Assembly: GCA_030386875.1 (NCBI GenBank)
Contig: CM059568.1
Span: 30,436,120 to 30,500,119, forward strand
Source: Morinoia aosen
Lineage: Eukaryota > Arthropoda > Malacostraca > Amphipoda > Talitridae
Length of the DNA stretch: 64,000 nt
Direction of reading: 5' to 3'
A program made the position numbers and the translations under genes. The notes below the pieces were generated by a model that saw only the letters and a list, made by a program, of their open reading frames with translations, was not told where the DNA came from and ran no database searches. Below are positions 43,464 to 54,954 of the stretch, piece by piece. Within the stretch, counting starts at the first letter, position 1; the number at the start of each line of letters is the position of its first letter.

Positions 43464-44236
43464 TGTTCTCCCTCAGGCTGCTTTACACTCCGGGCAGACT
43501 TTGTAAACCTTTAGACTTTGTAAACCTTTAGACTTTGTACATCAATGCCCGGAGCGAGTGCCTGAGGTGCAAACAAACCCGACAGGGTAAGGAAAACACA
43601 ACTGGAATTAATGCCGTAGTATTGAGAAGATCGCCGACAATAGTGGCACACAACGAAATACCGCAGCCGGGTAGTACAGCAACCGAGGACGTCTAGGCCG
43701 GCCGACGGTTGTCGGGGAGGGGCAGCGTGGTCGTAGGACGAGAGCAGGCCGGTGAGGCGGCTACTGATCGCGAGTCTCCGAACGAGGAGTATCAGCGGCG
43801 CTAGCAGGGAACTGGCTCGAGTCGAGGGAGCGACGAGGAGTGGCGACTGGCAGTCGAGGCGGCGGTGACGGTAGCAGAGGTGGTGCTTGCGGAGCGTCGA
43901 GACTTTGTCGTAAACACCAGGGACGCTGCGAGTGTACTGAGGCTCCGCTGGCTGCGCGGCTGTTTATATAGGCCTCGCTGGAGGCTGACTCTACCCGTCC
44001 AGGTCTCCGATTGGCCAAGACTGGGGTGCCCACTTTTCGCCGTCTAGGCTTGTGCTATACTTACGGAGGTTTCTATCGACGTTGCCTGACTGTTCGAAGC
44101 AGGCTGCTTATAAAGGTCGGTCCGGCACCCCAGCGCCAGACTTTAGCTCTGATTATTGGTCGTTTAGTACTGGCGCTTTGAGGCTATGAGGTGGCGCTTC
44201 TAAGCTTGTGTGGTGGTGTGTGTTCATACCACCACA
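43464..44236 (-). mobile_element. 3' LTR of the CsRn1-like element
   Basis: Plus-strand ends TGTTCTCCCTC and ACCACCACA. On the minus strand CCTATATAAACAGCC (about 43.96-43.98 kb) is a TATA-box candidate. The outer 130 bp contain a hairpin of CTCAGGC/GCCTGAG and CCGGGCA/TGCCCGG, and a repeat TTGTAAACCTTTAGACT. Confidence 0.95.
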
Positions 44237-44255
44237 GGTGCCCCCCCGTTGTTTT

Positions 44256-47200
44256 TTAAGTTTCCGAGTATCTCAGTGGAGGTTTGATTCTTCTTCCGTA
44301 TTTAGTTACGATTCCTTGTTCAGGAGCCACCACTGCCTGGGGGAAGGGAACTCCTTCGTAGACATCGTGTACTTTAGCGCTTGTTGGTTCCACGTGCTCC
44401 GTTTCTGTTTCGCTGCTGTCGGGTAGGTGCGCTGCTTTCACCCTGTCAATCGTTATATTGGTAGGTTTCCCTCGTATGTCTAAGGTGAAGTACTTCGGGG
44501 TCCTTTCTAGAACGCAAAAAGGGCCATCGTACGGTCTCTGCAATGATTTTCTGACCCCTCCATGTTTAACGAAAACGTTGGTTGCCGTTAGCAGGGCGTT
44601 TGGGACATTGATGTCTGTAGGCCCCTGCTGCCTTGGGAGTACTGGCTGTAATCGTGTCATTGTTTCTTGTAGCCTTTGCAGGAATTCTCCCGCTGTGAGA
44701 GTTTCGTTCTTCATTGCAGGTAGTTCTCCAGTGAGGCGTAACGTCTGCCCGTACACCATTTCTGCCGGAGAAACGTTGGCGTCTGAGTGTGGTGTGGCTC
44801 TGATGTTAAGAAGTATGAGGGGCAAAGCGTCCACCCAGTTCGCGTCGGTCACAGTAGCTTTCAGGGCTTCTTTCAATCGTCGATGTAGTCTTTCCACCAA
44901 GCCATTGCTTTGTGGATGGTAGGCTGTAGTCCGGTGTCGCTTTGTGCCCAAAGCTGCTGGGAGGTTCCTCCACAGAGTTGATTCGAACTGTACTCCTTGG
45001 TCCGTGATGATCGTAGTCGGAACTTCAAACGAAGACACCCAACCCTGGAGAAAGGCGCGGGCAGACGTTTCTGCCGTACAATCCATCATTGGTATAGCCG
45101 TGCACCATCTTGTGAAACGATCGATGCACGTAAGAAGGTACCGGTAATTCTGCGATACGGGCAGCGGTCCGACGATGTCCACGTGTATGGTTTGGAATCG
45201 TTCATTTGGAACTGGCATTTTTCCAAGTGGGCTCTTGACGTGCTTCGTAATCTTGCTCGATTGGCACGGAATACATTCTCGTGTCCACTTGCCGACATCT
45301 TTGTTGAGGCCGGGCCAGATTACTCGTTGTCTCAGGAGATCTCGCGTAGCTTGAATTCCGGGGTGACTGGCTCCGTGAAAATGCGTGAATATTGTTTTTC
45401 GGCAACTCTTGGGGATGTACGGCCTCTCCTGGCCGGTGGACACGTCGCACCACAGGGGTATTTTGCCGCCGTGTGTAATGATAGGTCGTATCTTCAGAGC
45501 ACTTATCGACGCTGGATTCAGGAGCTCTTCTAATTCTGGATCTTCATTCTGTTCCTTCATTATTTCCTCGTAGTCGATTGAAGGTTCTTTTGGCAGGATT
45601 GCTGACACCATACGCGATAGCGCGTCTGCTACAGTGTTGGTGGTGCCACTGATGTGGTTGATCTCACAGTCGAACTGCGAGAGATATGACAGTTGTCTGG
45701 CCACGCGTGGATTGCTGCCCTCCGTAGATTTGTGAAGAGCGAAGCAGAGTGGTCGGTGATCCGTTTTGATCTCAAAACTCCGGCCCTCCAAGAAATGTTC
45801 AAAGTGTTGGACTGCTAAGAAGATAGCCATTAACTCCCGGTCGTAGGTGCTGTATTTGTGTTGCGTGCCGTCCAACTTCTTTGAAAAGAAGGCTACTGGT
45901 AGTTGCTCTCCTTCGATTTCCTGTTGCAATACGGCCCCCACCGCGGTGGCAGAGGCGTCCGTAACTAGGATTGTCTTACCTTCTGGAGCCGGGTGCGCTA
46001 ACATGGTGAGCTGGGAAATCTTGTTCTTCAACCTCACAAAAGCTGCCTCTTGTTCCGGAGTCCAATTGATGATTTTCTTCGAGTTCTGTGAGTAGCCTTT
46101 CGTTAGTTCAGTGAGGGATTGCATTTTTTCAGCCGCCGCTGGGAGAAATCGATGATAGTAATTGACGATTCCCAGAAACTGTCTTAGTTTTTTTATCGTC
46201 GATGGTCGTGGGAAGTTGCAGATGGCTACTATTTTCTGTGGAAGCGGCGAGATCCCCCGAGCTGACACTCTATGCCCGAGGAAGTCTAGTTCGGGCACTC
46301 CAAAAATGCATTTTGCTGGGTGCACTTGTAGTCCCTCTTTTCGCAGACGACGGAACAGTTGCCTTAAGTGATCTTTATGCTCCTCGGCGGACGAAGATGC
46401 TATCAGCACGTCATCTATATACGCCGTGACAAAATCCATGTCTCTGGTGATCGCATCGATGTAACGCTGGAACGTTTGAGCAGTATTCCGGAGTCTGAAA
46501 GACATTACAGTGTACTCGTACAAGCCGAAGGGCGTGGTGATGGCCGTTTTCTGGATGTCTTCGGCTTTCACCGGTATCTGATGATAGGCCTTTACGAGGT
46601 CAATTTTTGAGAAAATTGTCTTTTTGTGCAGCTTGTAGTGGAAGTCTTGGCAGTGTGGAATGGGGTAACGATCGGGCTTCGTAACTGCATTTAGTCGCCT
46701 GTAATCCCCACAGATTCTCCAAACCCCGGGTTCGAACGACTTAGGGACCATATGCATAGGAGACGCCCAGGCGCTTTTTGATGGTCTGATGATGCCTTGA
46801 TCTAACATCTTATTGAACTCTTCCCGTGCTGCTTCGAGTTTTTCTGGAGGGAGTCTCCGCAGTCTCGCGTACACCGGGGTGCCGACCGTTTCGATGTGAT
46901 GCTCTACATCTTTTCTTCCTGGCTGAGGAGTGTGTTTGCGTTCGTGTGACGCCAGTATCTCGGGGAACTCCTCAAAAAGGTCGTTGAACTCCGGCGATGC
47001 TTGATGATCGATCCTGTGAATTTTTGCGCGGCTCAAGTTTGCTCGCTCACAAGGAATTTCTGTTTGTGTAGTTTGGATGTACAATCTTGCATTTGCTGCG
47101 TCGACGTTGATTTTGTTCGCGTGTAGGAAATCAATGCCTATGATGGGTTGACCGACATCGGCCACCACAAAGTCCCATCTTACGAACAATTGAGGGACGA

Positions 47201-47459
47201 GCTGGATGTTCCTTCCTGCCGTCCCGTATGAAGCTATTGGAGTATTGTTGGCTGCTAGCAAATCGTAGGACGGGGGTCTGGTCGAACTTTTTCCGTCGGG
47301 CGGGATTAAACTGACCGCCGAGCCAGTATCGACCAGATATCGGACGTTGTTCGCGTCTTTAACGTACAACAGCTCGCCTGCTCTTGCCTGCGCGAAAGAT
47401 GGGGCGCCTACCATCCTCCGCGGCCGTCGTTTCCCGCAAGGCTGCACGGTTGCGTGCAC
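44256..47459 (-). CDS. CsRn1-like pol: protease, RT, RNase H, integrase
   Basis: About 1,067 codons without interruption. The protease has [14 protein letters not shown] has [15 protein letters not shown] and YIDD (about 46411-46422). RNase H has [25 protein letters not shown] and TDHRPL. Integrase has an HHCC domain (HFHGASHPG...CIPCQ) and a complete [27 protein letters not shown]. The tail KYGRRIKPP is typical of the clade. It is in the -1 frame relative to gag, and the 5' residue at 47459 is a GTG, so translation almost certainly enters by frameshift at 47429-47435 rather than by a new start. All catalytic residues are kept. Confidence 0.94.
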   Translation of the reverse strand: MHATVQPCGKRRPRRMVGAPSFAQARAGELLYVKDANNVRYLVDTGSAVSLIPPDGKSSTRPPSYDLLAANNTPIASYGTAGRNIQLVPQLFVRWDFVVADVGQPIIGIDFLHANKINVDAANARLYIQTTQTEIPCERANLSRAKIHRIDHQASPEFNDLFEEFPEILASHERKHTPQPGRKDVEHHIETVGTPVYARLRRLPPEKLEAAREEFNKMLDQGIIRPSKSAWASPMHMVPKSFEPGVWRICGDYRRLNAVTKPDRYPIPHCQDFHYKLHKKTIFSKIDLVKAYHQIPVKAEDIQKTAITTPFGLYEYTVMSFRLRNTAQTFQRYIDAITRDMDFVTAYIDDVLIASSSAEEHKDHLRQLFRRLRKEGLQVHPAKCIFGVPELDFLGHRVSARGISPLPQKIVAICNFPRPSTIKKLRQFLGIVNYYHRFLPAAAEKMQSLTELTKGYSQNSKKIINWTPEQEAAFVRLKNKISQLTMLAHPAPEGKTILVTDASATAVGAVLQQEIEGEQLPVAFFSKKLDGTQHKYSTYDRELMAIFLAVQHFEHFLEGRSFEIKTDHRPLCFALHKSTEGSNPRVARQLSYLSQFDCEINHISGTTNTVADALSRMVSAILPKEPSIDYEEIMKEQNEDPELEELLNPASISALKIRPIITHGGKIPLWCDVSTGQERPYIPKSCRKTIFTHFHGASHPGIQATRDLLRQRVIWPGLNKDVGKWTRECIPCQSSKITKHVKSPLGKMPVPNERFQTIHVDIVGPLPVSQNYRYLLTCIDRFTRWCTAIPMMDCTAETSARAFLQGWVSSFEVPTTIITDQGVQFESTLWRNLPAALGTKRHRTTAYHPQSNGLVERLHRRLKEALKATVTDANWVDALPLILLNIRATPHSDANVSPAEMVYGQTLRLTGELPAMKNETLTAGEFLQRLQETMTRLQPVLPRQQGPTDINVPNALLTATNVFVKHGGVRKSLQRPYDGPFCVLERTPKYFTLDIRGKPTNITIDRVKAAHLPDSSETETEHVEPTSAKVHDVYEGVPFPQAVVAPEQGIVTKYGRRIKPPLRYSET

Positions 47460-48226
47460 TTTCTTGCACGATCGCCAAAGGTACGGTGTTAGTAGCAGTA
47501 AACTTGTTCGAGCCTGTTTCCTTTGTTAGCGTTTTGGACGTTTCTGGGCGCCGGGGCTTGATTCCGCCAATTCTCTGCTTGGTGGACATTTTCTTGCGGG
47601 CGTAACGCCCTTCCTAAAATTTCTTTGAGTTCTGCTATCTCCTTCATAGCTGCGTCGAATTCGGCTCTTGACACTGTCGGAGACGGTGATGGCTTGACAG
47701 CGTTTACGGTGAGGGGTTCGGCAGTTGAGGACCGACACGCGGATTGCCTTGCTGTGACTTGATCGGCAATCTCCCTGTACTCTTCGTCCGTTTTTCCTCT
47801 TCCTAAAGCTTCGATCAGTGGCTGCGCTTCCATTGGCAATTTTGAAAGGTGCATCGAGCGGATGACTGATGGGGGTAGCGGAGCTTGTCTACAGTTGTTG
47901 AGACGCGTCATTTCCAGCAGCAACTCTGAAGGCGTATTGTCTCCCAGCGTTATTTTAACGATGGCGTTGTAGTTTGTTTCTTCGTCGTGACGCACGAAAC
48001 GTTGCATCAACGCCGCCTTTAATGCGTCGTATTTACCGTTTGCCGGGGGGTTCAGTAGTATCTCTTGTACTCCGGATACAATGTGCGTGGGTAGTCTTCC
48101 TAGGAGCGCCCCGAACTTCGAAGCGTCGTCCAGGTTCGGGATTTGTGCGAGAAAAACATCGCAGTGAAGGAGCCATCCCTTGATGTCACCACTGAAGGCG
48201 GGTAACCGGACATCTCTCCCAGCCAT
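47408..48226 (-). pseudogene. CsRn1-like gag with a nonsense codon in the zinc finger
   Basis: ATG 48226 (MAGRDVRLPAFSGDIKGWL) opens a gag matrix/capsid of 245 codons (FLAQIPNLDDASKFGALLG, LSKLPMEAQPLIEAL). It stops at TAA 47489-47491. The same frame goes on for 26 more codons to TAG 47408-47410 and contains [15 protein letters not shown], the His-Cys-Cys half of the CsRn1 CHCC finger, with VYCY just before the stop. So the TAA falls between the first Cys and the His of the finger. Gag normally packages RNA through this finger, so this copy should be defective unless the stop is read through. Confidence 0.85.
47429..47435 (-). promoter_or_regulatory. -1 ribosomal frameshift heptamer GGGAAAC at the gag-pol overlap
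   Basis: Minus strand G GGA AAC in gag phase (codons GGA 47434-47432, AAC 47431-47429). A -1 slip gives GGG AAA CGA, exactly the pol frame. It lies about 20 bases before the gag TAG and is followed by a GC-rich stretch (GACGGCCGCGGAGG). Confidence 0.8.
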
Positions 48227-48241
48227 GCTTCCACCTGCCGG

Positions 48242-48259
48242 GTCACTCTGGGGTCACCA
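48242..48259 (-). other. Primer-binding site, tRNA-Trp type
   Basis: Minus strand TGGTGACCCCAGAGTGAC, six bases after the LTR end. The first ten bases match the complement of the tRNA-Trp 3' end and the rest agrees in part. tRNA-Trp priming is a mark of the CsRn1 clade. Confidence 0.75.
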
Positions 48260-48265
48260 GTGTGT

Positions 48266-49038
48266 TGTTCTCCCTCAGGCTGCTTTACACTCCGGGCAGA
48301 CTCTGTAAACCTTTAGGCTTTGTAAACCTTTAGACTTTGTACATCAATGCCCGGAGCGAGTGCCTGAGGTGCAAACGAACCTGATAGGGTAAGGAAAACA
48401 CAACTGGAATTAATGCCGTATTATTGAGAAGATCGCCGACAATAGTGGCACACAACGAAATATCGCAGCCGGGTAGTACAGCAACCGAGGACGTCTAGGC
48501 CGGCCGACGGTTGTCGGGGAGGCGCAGCGTGGTCGTAGGACGAGAGCAGGCCGGTGAGGCGGCTACTGATCGCGAGTCTCCGAACGAGGAGTATCAGCGG
48601 CGCTAGCAGGGAACTGGCTCGAGTCGAGGGAGCGACGAGGAGTGGCGACTGGCAGTCGAGGCGGCGGTGACGGTAGCAGAGGTGGTGCTTGCGGAGCGTC
48701 GAGACTTTGTCGTAAACACCAGGGACGCTGCGAGTGTACTGAGGCTCCGCTGGCTGCGCGGCTGTTTATATAGGCCTCGCTGGAGGCTGACTCTACCCGT
48801 CCAGGTCTCCGATTGGCCAAGACTGGGGTGCCCACTTTTCGTCGTCTAGGCTTGTGCTATACTTACGGAGGTTTCTATCGACGTTGCCTGACTGTTCGAA
48901 GCAGGCTGCTTATAAAGGTCGGTCCGGCACCCCAGCGCCAGACTTTAGCTCTGATTATTGGTCGTTTAGTACTGGTGCTTTGAGGCTATGAGGTGGCGCT
49001 TCTAAGCTTGTGTGGTGGTGTGTGTTCATACCACCACA
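48266..49038 (-). mobile_element. 5' LTR of the CsRn1-like element
   Basis: 773 bp, same ends and TATA candidate as the 3' LTR, with about ten substitutions and no indels by eye. This indicates a recent insertion. Confidence 0.95.
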
Positions 49039-49480
49039 GCCTCGTCTTCACTCTGCCGCTGTTCTATGCACACTGCGCCACGCTCGCAGCCGTCCGCTGA
49101 CTGCCAGCGAGATGGCTGTCTCACTCAGCCGGTTCGCACACCTTTGCAGCGCCCTTTCGCGGCGGCAGACACCACAGGAATATATTTTTATTGTTCCTCC
49201 CAATAACATGATTAACCTCTGACACGTCTATTGTATACCTCGTATTGTTTGTTTATATCAATTGAAGGCATTCTGATTAAGCATTTTAAAACCCGTTGTG
49301 TTGCAATACATTTCATGTATCAACTTATTTTTTGAACAAACAGTTTATCTTCTCTTCCTTTCGTGCATTCACGTCGACTTGGAGTTATGATTGCCTGCCT
49401 GTTAGCGGGTCATGTTGAATTCTGCCCACATCTTCATAATATCTAGCAGTTCACTTTTCCTATTCATACAGCTTAAAATT
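49039..49480. other. Right flank of the CsRn1-like element, no gene
   Basis: A GC-rich 150 bp gives way to AT-rich DNA. I see no coding region. Confidence 0.5.
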
Positions 49481-49482
49481 CC

Positions 49483-51395
49483 TGTACTTGAACTTGAAAT
49501 TGAGAGCCGACAGCGTCGGGGCCTTTGTAACGGCCTACAATTCCCTCCACAATTTACACACAGAGAGTTCAGCGCCTTATACCAGACTTGTCCACTAAAC
49601 TACTCAGGATCTACCAATCCTTGTCACAAGCAGTAAAATTGGTAAAGGGAACAGTGAAAATGTAAGAAAGCATATAACATTTCTGTATTTCAGTGCGACT
49701 AGTGTGCGGAGAATTTTTGACGGATATGTAAAGTTTGGCTAATGTGAAACATCTTCAATATCACGGTGCGGACGAAAATGGGAAAGGGAGACTGTACCAC
49801 GTTTGAACCGTGCGTCATTATAAATATCATTAGCTAACCTAAGTTTGAGATGTTCTATGATGGTAGTTTTGAATGTCAACTCTTGTTTGTTGTAAGATGT
49901 AAGTCATTGAGTGTAAACAGACGTACATGGAGGTGGAATGAGAATAATAACAGATTATGTCGGCAGTGTAACGTAATAGTGGAATGGAGGAAACAATTCA
50001 GCATTTTGTGCAGTTCTGGAATGTAGTAAGTATGAGCAAGAGAGAGAGAGTTCCATGAATGTGGTGTTTGAGCAGTATGGAGAGAATGAGTGGTATGCCA
50101 GATGTGCTGAACATGATTTTGGTATGAGCTGTCTTGCTGGATTGGATCAGGAGTGTAATTTGAGTATCATTGAAGCTTTGAAAATGTTTCTTGTGCGTGC
50201 CTGGAGTAAGAGACAGTGACTGGAATGAGCCAGTCAGGTAGAGTGCTCATTAATGACCCAATATGCCTGGGAATGGTGTTTGGTCAATGTTTATTTTAGG
50301 TGCGGCAATGGGCGCCGCCATCTTGGACCCGATGTAAACAAGATTGCGGTCGTCACCCTAATGGGTGGGTTAGAAGCTTTATTTATAATTTTCACTAGAA
50401 GAACTGTGGCTAACCCTCACGACCCAACCTCTTTACATTTGTAATAGGGGGTTAGCTTCAGTTATTAATTAAAGGTAAATGTATAGTGTTTGACCATAAT
50501 CGATTTTCCACTTTTGGACCAAGAAACATTGTAGATGAGACGAAAATAAACAAGTTTTCTTCTATGCAATTTCCTTCGGAAATGAGTATTTTAGGAGTGA
50601 GAACGGGAAATGAGTTACCGTAACTCCAGTATTTGAGGCGGGGAAAAATACACCGCGCGGTCCGACGTGAAAGTAAACAGGCGTTCCCGCGCGCCAACCA
50701 AGCCGACGAAGAGCAAACCCCCTATTACAAACGTAAAGAGGTCGGGTCGTGAGGGGTTGCAACAGTTCTTTTAGTGAAAATTATAAAACTAAAAGAACTG
50801 TGGCTACCCCTCACGACCCAACCTCTTCACGTTTGTAATAGGGTCATGCACTATCGAGTTCCGGTAACTCATTTAACGCCATAACTTTTAAAATACTCAT
50901 TTCCGAAGGAAAGTGCATTGAAGAAAACTTGTTTATTTTGGTCTCATTAACCATCTTTCTTGATCAAAAAGTGGAAAATCGATTATGGTCAAACACTATA
51001 CATTTACCTAATTAAATTCTGCTTGGCGCGGTCGCTTAATCTGACGCGCGACGGCCAACTTCAAAGTTCAATAATTCAAAAATAACGCATCAGCAAGCAG
51101 AATGTCATTCATGTAAAAGGTTTTTAAATGTGCTCTTTCAGTGGTTCTAAGCAACGAAATTATTAATTTCCCTGCCGAACCTAAAATAAACATTGTCCTG
51201 GTGTTTTGACACACTGGCTTATCCCAGTGAGGTCGTCCAATGGCAGCTTGTGACAAGGATTGGCAGATCCTGAGTAGTTTAGAGGACAAGTTGGGTACCA
51301 GGCGCTGAACTCTTTGTGTGAAAATTGTGGAGGGAATCATAGGCCGTTTCAAAGGCCCCGATGCTGTCGGCCTTCAATTTCTAGTTCAAGCTACA
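49483..51395. repeat. Inverted repeats of about 150 bp flanking a palindromic core
   Basis: 49483-49635 and 51243-51395 are reverse complements (TTGAGAGCCGACAGCGTCGG left, its inverse at about 51.36 kb). Between them is the palindrome at 50.38-51.02 kb; the rest (49.64-50.37 kb) is unpaired and has no recognised gene. Part of the right side (51055-51130) recurs inverted at 53030-53120. Confidence 0.75.
50380..51015. repeat. Large palindrome, copy A of a palindromic MITE family
   Basis: The arms 50470-50775 and 50790-51015 pair. One carries TAAACAAGTTTTCTTCTATG and the other CATTGAAGAAAACTTGTTTA, and both carry AATCGATTTTCCACTTTT or its inverse. A third copy of the central motif (AAGAACTGTGGCTAACCCTC) lies at 50400-50440. 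The inner loop is GC-rich. Confidence 0.85.
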
Positions 51396-51974
51396 TTTGT
51401 TTACTGTGATTGCTGCTACCAGATTCAAGAACGTGTATTGTAATACAGATAACAGAATCGTAGACAAATTAAAAGGGCTGTCAGAGCTTGCTTTTCATAC
51501 TTGGCGGGTTACGTGACCACTACGAGGATTAAGATTTGATGTTTGCCTACACTTGGTTCATGGTTGGGCTAGACTGCAGTCATCAGTGGATGCTTTGTGT
51601 AAAGTACCTTGCTAAGTTTGCTTGGTTTTAAATTACCGGAATGGTATTCAATAGGAAGTATATTTTTTTCTGATCGCTTTTAATTACAGTTAAGAAAAAA
51701 GATAAACAACCCAAAAGTTTATTTATGTTAGCTTCAGTGGCTATTGGTGACAAGCCATTCTTCTTTTGAAAAAGTAAAGAATAATAGAAATGCTAATTTA
51801 ATAAAGGATGATGACCATTTAACACCATCTGAATAATTACTTTATAGTGTAATGGCTTCAAAATGAAGAGCTGATGCTCTTAGATGAGATATTCAATTGT
51901 CATTAATGGAATAAAGGGTTAATGTTGAGGATTATTTGGGAATCAATATTTGATTTGTAGGTGCCTTAACTTAG

Positions 51975-52400
51975 TTAATTAGATCAAAATAAGCAAGTTT
52001 TCTTCTAGGCACTTTCCGTCATAAATAAGTATTTTACAAGTTATAGCGGTAAATTAGTTACCGCAACTCAAGTGTTTGAAGCGGGAAGTAATTCATTTGG
52101 CCTGGCAAATGGCAACGCTGCAATAGCGTCTCGCTTCCGGTTTTGTCGTTATCAAAGACGAAACTAAACCTACCGCGCTAACTCGTAAAATATTCATTTG
52201 ACGAAAAAAGGGTATGGAAGAAAACTAGTTTATTTTGATGTTATTACCTTGATTCAAGCAACAAAAATACGAAAATCAATCAGTAGCTGTTTATTTGAGC
52301 GCATTCGTCGTCAAAGACAAAACTAAAGCTACCGCCATAATTCGTAAAATAATCATTTATGACGGAAAGGGCATAGAAGAAAACTTGTTTATTTTGATCT
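51975..52400. mobile_element. Palindromic MITE family, copy B
   Basis: A left arm (GATCAAAATAAGCAAGTTTTC...GTTATAGCGGTAAATTAG) is followed by a GC-rich loop with GCTTCCGG and two right arms (52.19-52.26 and 52.32-52.40 kb) around TGATTCAAGCAACAAAAATACG. Copy D at 54955-55380 is colinear over its whole length. Confidence 0.85.
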
Positions 52401-52684
52401 AATTTACTATGTTTAGCATTTGAAAAGTGGATAATCGATTCTCAAATAATCATCAACATTTACCAAATAAAGTACTGAACATGATGTAATAGAGCCTTGA
52501 TTTTTAATACATTGGCTATGGAGTGGGACAAATGTGTACCACTAGGTTAATTGTTCATATAGGCACTAATATAAAGGAATAACATTTCAAATCATTTTGT
52601 AAACTCTTTTTGAATGAATATTATTGGTAAATTTTTAGAACAACAAACTAATCGATTTTCAAATTTTTATTGCCGGAATTATAG

Positions 52685-52775
52685 TAATGAGATCAAAATA
52701 AACAACTTTTCTACTATGCACTTTCTGCCGCAAATGAGTATTCAACGAGTTATAGGGGTAACGTGACGTAACTCA
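52685..52775. mobile_element. Half-copy C of the palindromic MITE family
   Basis: Only the left arm (GATCAAAATAAACAACTTTT...ACGAGTTATAGGGGTAA) is present, ended by the GAAGCG-less flank before the 52.8-kb minisatellite. Confidence 0.75.
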
Positions 52776-52824
52776 ACTAAGGTGCGGTTCCGATTAAGAC
52801 CCGCAAAACTTACAAAAAATTCCA

Positions 52825-52945
52825 CCAGCCAAAGCCAATGGTACCCCAACCCAAAGAAACCCAACCAAAGCGTAACCAGCCTAACCCAGCCGAAGCATGA
52901 CCAACCTAACCCTACCAAAGCGTGACCAACCCAACCCAATGAATT
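52825..52945. repeat. Degenerate 20-27 bp minisatellite
   Basis: Units of the type CCAACCTAACC[C/A]AGCCGAAGC[A/G]TGA, about five copies. The CCTAA strings resemble the insect telomere repeat, but the array is irregular. Confidence 0.8.
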
Positions 52946-53359
52946 ATCAGAAAAAAGTTTTTTGATTAATATGTATTTTAGGGGCCTCACAAAAATTAAG
53001 AATTCCATTCCAAAAGAATCACTCAAGGAACCCATTTATAAATGTTTTACATGAATGACATTCTGCTCGCTGAAATGTTATTTTTGAGTTATTTAACTTT
53101 GAAGTTATGATATGGAATGGCTTTCGCGCACAAAGGAGATGGCGTTCCAACAATGCTGCAGCGGGGGAAAAGTTATTGTTTATGCAATGGATGGCGTAAC
53201 TTATTATTTTCCGACCCCGCGCAGCCTGCCAACTTCTAAGATGTTTTAGTTAAAAACACTAAAAAGGTTATAACCAAAAAATATTAGCAAGACTTGATTA
53301 CTGAAGACTTTGTTTACATCAGTTCCAAAATGGCGGCCACCCGGTACAGTCGCCGCCAT

Positions 53360-53732
53360 TCAACTTCAAATTTTAACGCCACCAGTTTCCAGGCGCTTCA
53401 TTTCGTTCTTTTTCAGCTTTGCTTCAACAATGTCCTTGAAAAGATGTTTTTGGTTCTTTTTTTAATTGTTCCACACATAGTTTTTCTTTATCAACAGGTA
53501 CTCTGCTAATCTAACTGAGGTATAATAGTTATCTGCAAAAATTGCTGATCCTTTGTTCGAAATCTTTTTTGCCATGACGACAGTCAACGACTTTGTTCCG
53601 CTTAGACCGTCCGTTTCTTTTTGTCTTCCACAATGAATTTTAAAATTCTACGTGTGCGCCTAAAGTGTACAAATCTTGTAGAGCTTCAATTAGTACATGT
53701 GCAATTTTCCTGGTAAGTATTGCCTTATTCGG
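53360..53732 (-). pseudogene. piggyBac transposase fragment (C-terminal catalytic region)
   Basis: The minus strand encodes KIAHVLIEALQDLYTLGAHVEF, a stop and frame change, then KISNKGSAIFADNYYTSVRLAEYLL, KKNYVCGTI and KDIVEAKLKKNEMKRLETG. The D-N-[YF]-[YF]-T-S and V-C-G-T-I strings are conserved in the DDE part of piggyBac transposases. Two or more frameshifts are present. It is separated from the preceding block by the Kolobok-like element and MITE copy D. Confidence 0.82.
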
Positions 53733-53736
53733 TTAA

Positions 53737-54902
53737 GGGGGCGGTTCGGGGTAAAAAAAGTCTAGGTTTTCGGTGGATTTTTCTGAGATATCTACCGTAG
53801 GTGTAAATTGTTATGAATATTTTTCTTTATTTGTGCGTATTTTTTGTAACCATACATGAATAAGATTATTTTAAAAAAACATGTAAAAACAGGTGTTGCG
53901 GAAAATCCTACTCCTCCTACAATTTTGAACTCACACAACTGAGAAAATATTTTCTAGATAGCAAATTGTCTTGTCCAGAGATCCAGTGCAAAAGTTTTTC
54001 GATTTTTTGATTTTTTGAGTTTTGAGAACTTTTTCCCTGAAAATGACATCTTTTTCAACTTTTTTGAATAATTTGCTTCTAATTTAAAGGTGAATTGAAA
54101 TTAAAATAAACTTTTGCGCCGGATCTATTTTCCTTTTCAAGCGCTTTTGATTGGTATGCTCGCCTTCTCTGTACCTTCAAAACTGTGGGAGGAGTAGGTT
54201 TTAAAAAATCAAAAAGTGAGTTTTCAAAAAAGCCATTTAAAAAAAAAAAAATTTTGTTCCTTACTAATTTTTGAATTGAGTCTTATCAGCGATTCTGTAC
54301 CTTCTTATGTACCTTCAAAACAGTGGGAAAGGATCCATATCAAAAGTCAATAAATACAAGTTTCAAAACAGGGTTTTTTTTTTTAAATTTTGACAATTTT
54401 TTCAAAGCTGGCAAATTTTTTTTTCAATTACCTGTAATGCTTTGTAGCTCTTTTTAAGCCCTTTTTATTTATATAATTACCATTCCTGTAGCTTTAAAAC
54501 TCCAGGAGGCGTTTATGTTTACATAGCCAGCTAATAAGCTGATGACTCAGCAGCCAGACTCAAAACAAACACTCAATTACACCATCATAATTTATCATAT
54601 AGAATGTTTCGTTTGAGTACGAAAGCATTTCAAGTAAGGCCATGAGTGAACTCTCATGCTATTCCCGTAGAGAAATGCTCAATACTGGCTTGTAATGGAG
54701 GGGGGGGGAAGAGGGAGGTCACCCATCCATTGGCACACCCCAAGGTCACACTAGTGCGTGCCTTTGACCCCGTCCAGAAGACTAACCAATTGGCGTACTT
54801 GAAAGCCAATTATATTGTTGGATGCGCAAAGAAAATCTCTATAAGATGAGTTTGTAAACCGAAAAATGACTATGATTTGGAAATAGACCCAAACCGTGCC
54901 CT
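53737..54902. mobile_element. Kolobok-like non-autonomous element, copy 1 (degraded right end)
   Basis: TTAA then GGGGGCGGTTCGGGGTAAAA on the left; TAGACCCAAACCGTGCCCTTGA on the right, a decayed inverse. It is colinear inside with the copy at 62493-63675 (GTTTCGTTTGAGTACGAAAGC; TAGCTCTTTTTAAGCCC reiterations; a G-rich block near 54.70 kb). No coding capacity. Confidence 0.75.
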
Positions 54903-54954
54903 TGATGTTGCTGTGATGCAACTAATCAAATTTTGAGTTTTTTGCCTGTATCAT

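Larger units (their letters stand above)
43464..49038 (-). mobile_element. CsRn1-like Ty3/gypsy LTR retrotransposon, young, nearly intact
   Basis: Two 773-bp LTRs, differing at about ten positions by eye, flank gag and pol on the minus strand. The tRNA-Trp-type primer site and a CHCC-type gag finger point to the CsRn1 clade. I see no clean target duplication (left flank CCTTGTGG, right flank GCCTCGTC). Pol is open; gag has one nonsense codon. Confidence 0.92.

Noticed and set aside
43761-44033. 90-codon minus-strand frame, repeated at 48563-48835
   Set aside because: It lies wholly in the LTRs of the CsRn1-like element and covers the TATA region; duplication follows from the LTRs.
52825-52945. 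Interstitial telomere repeat because of CCTAA strings
   Set aside because: CCTAA occurs only once or twice per 20-27 bp unit; there is no continuous (CCTAA)n.
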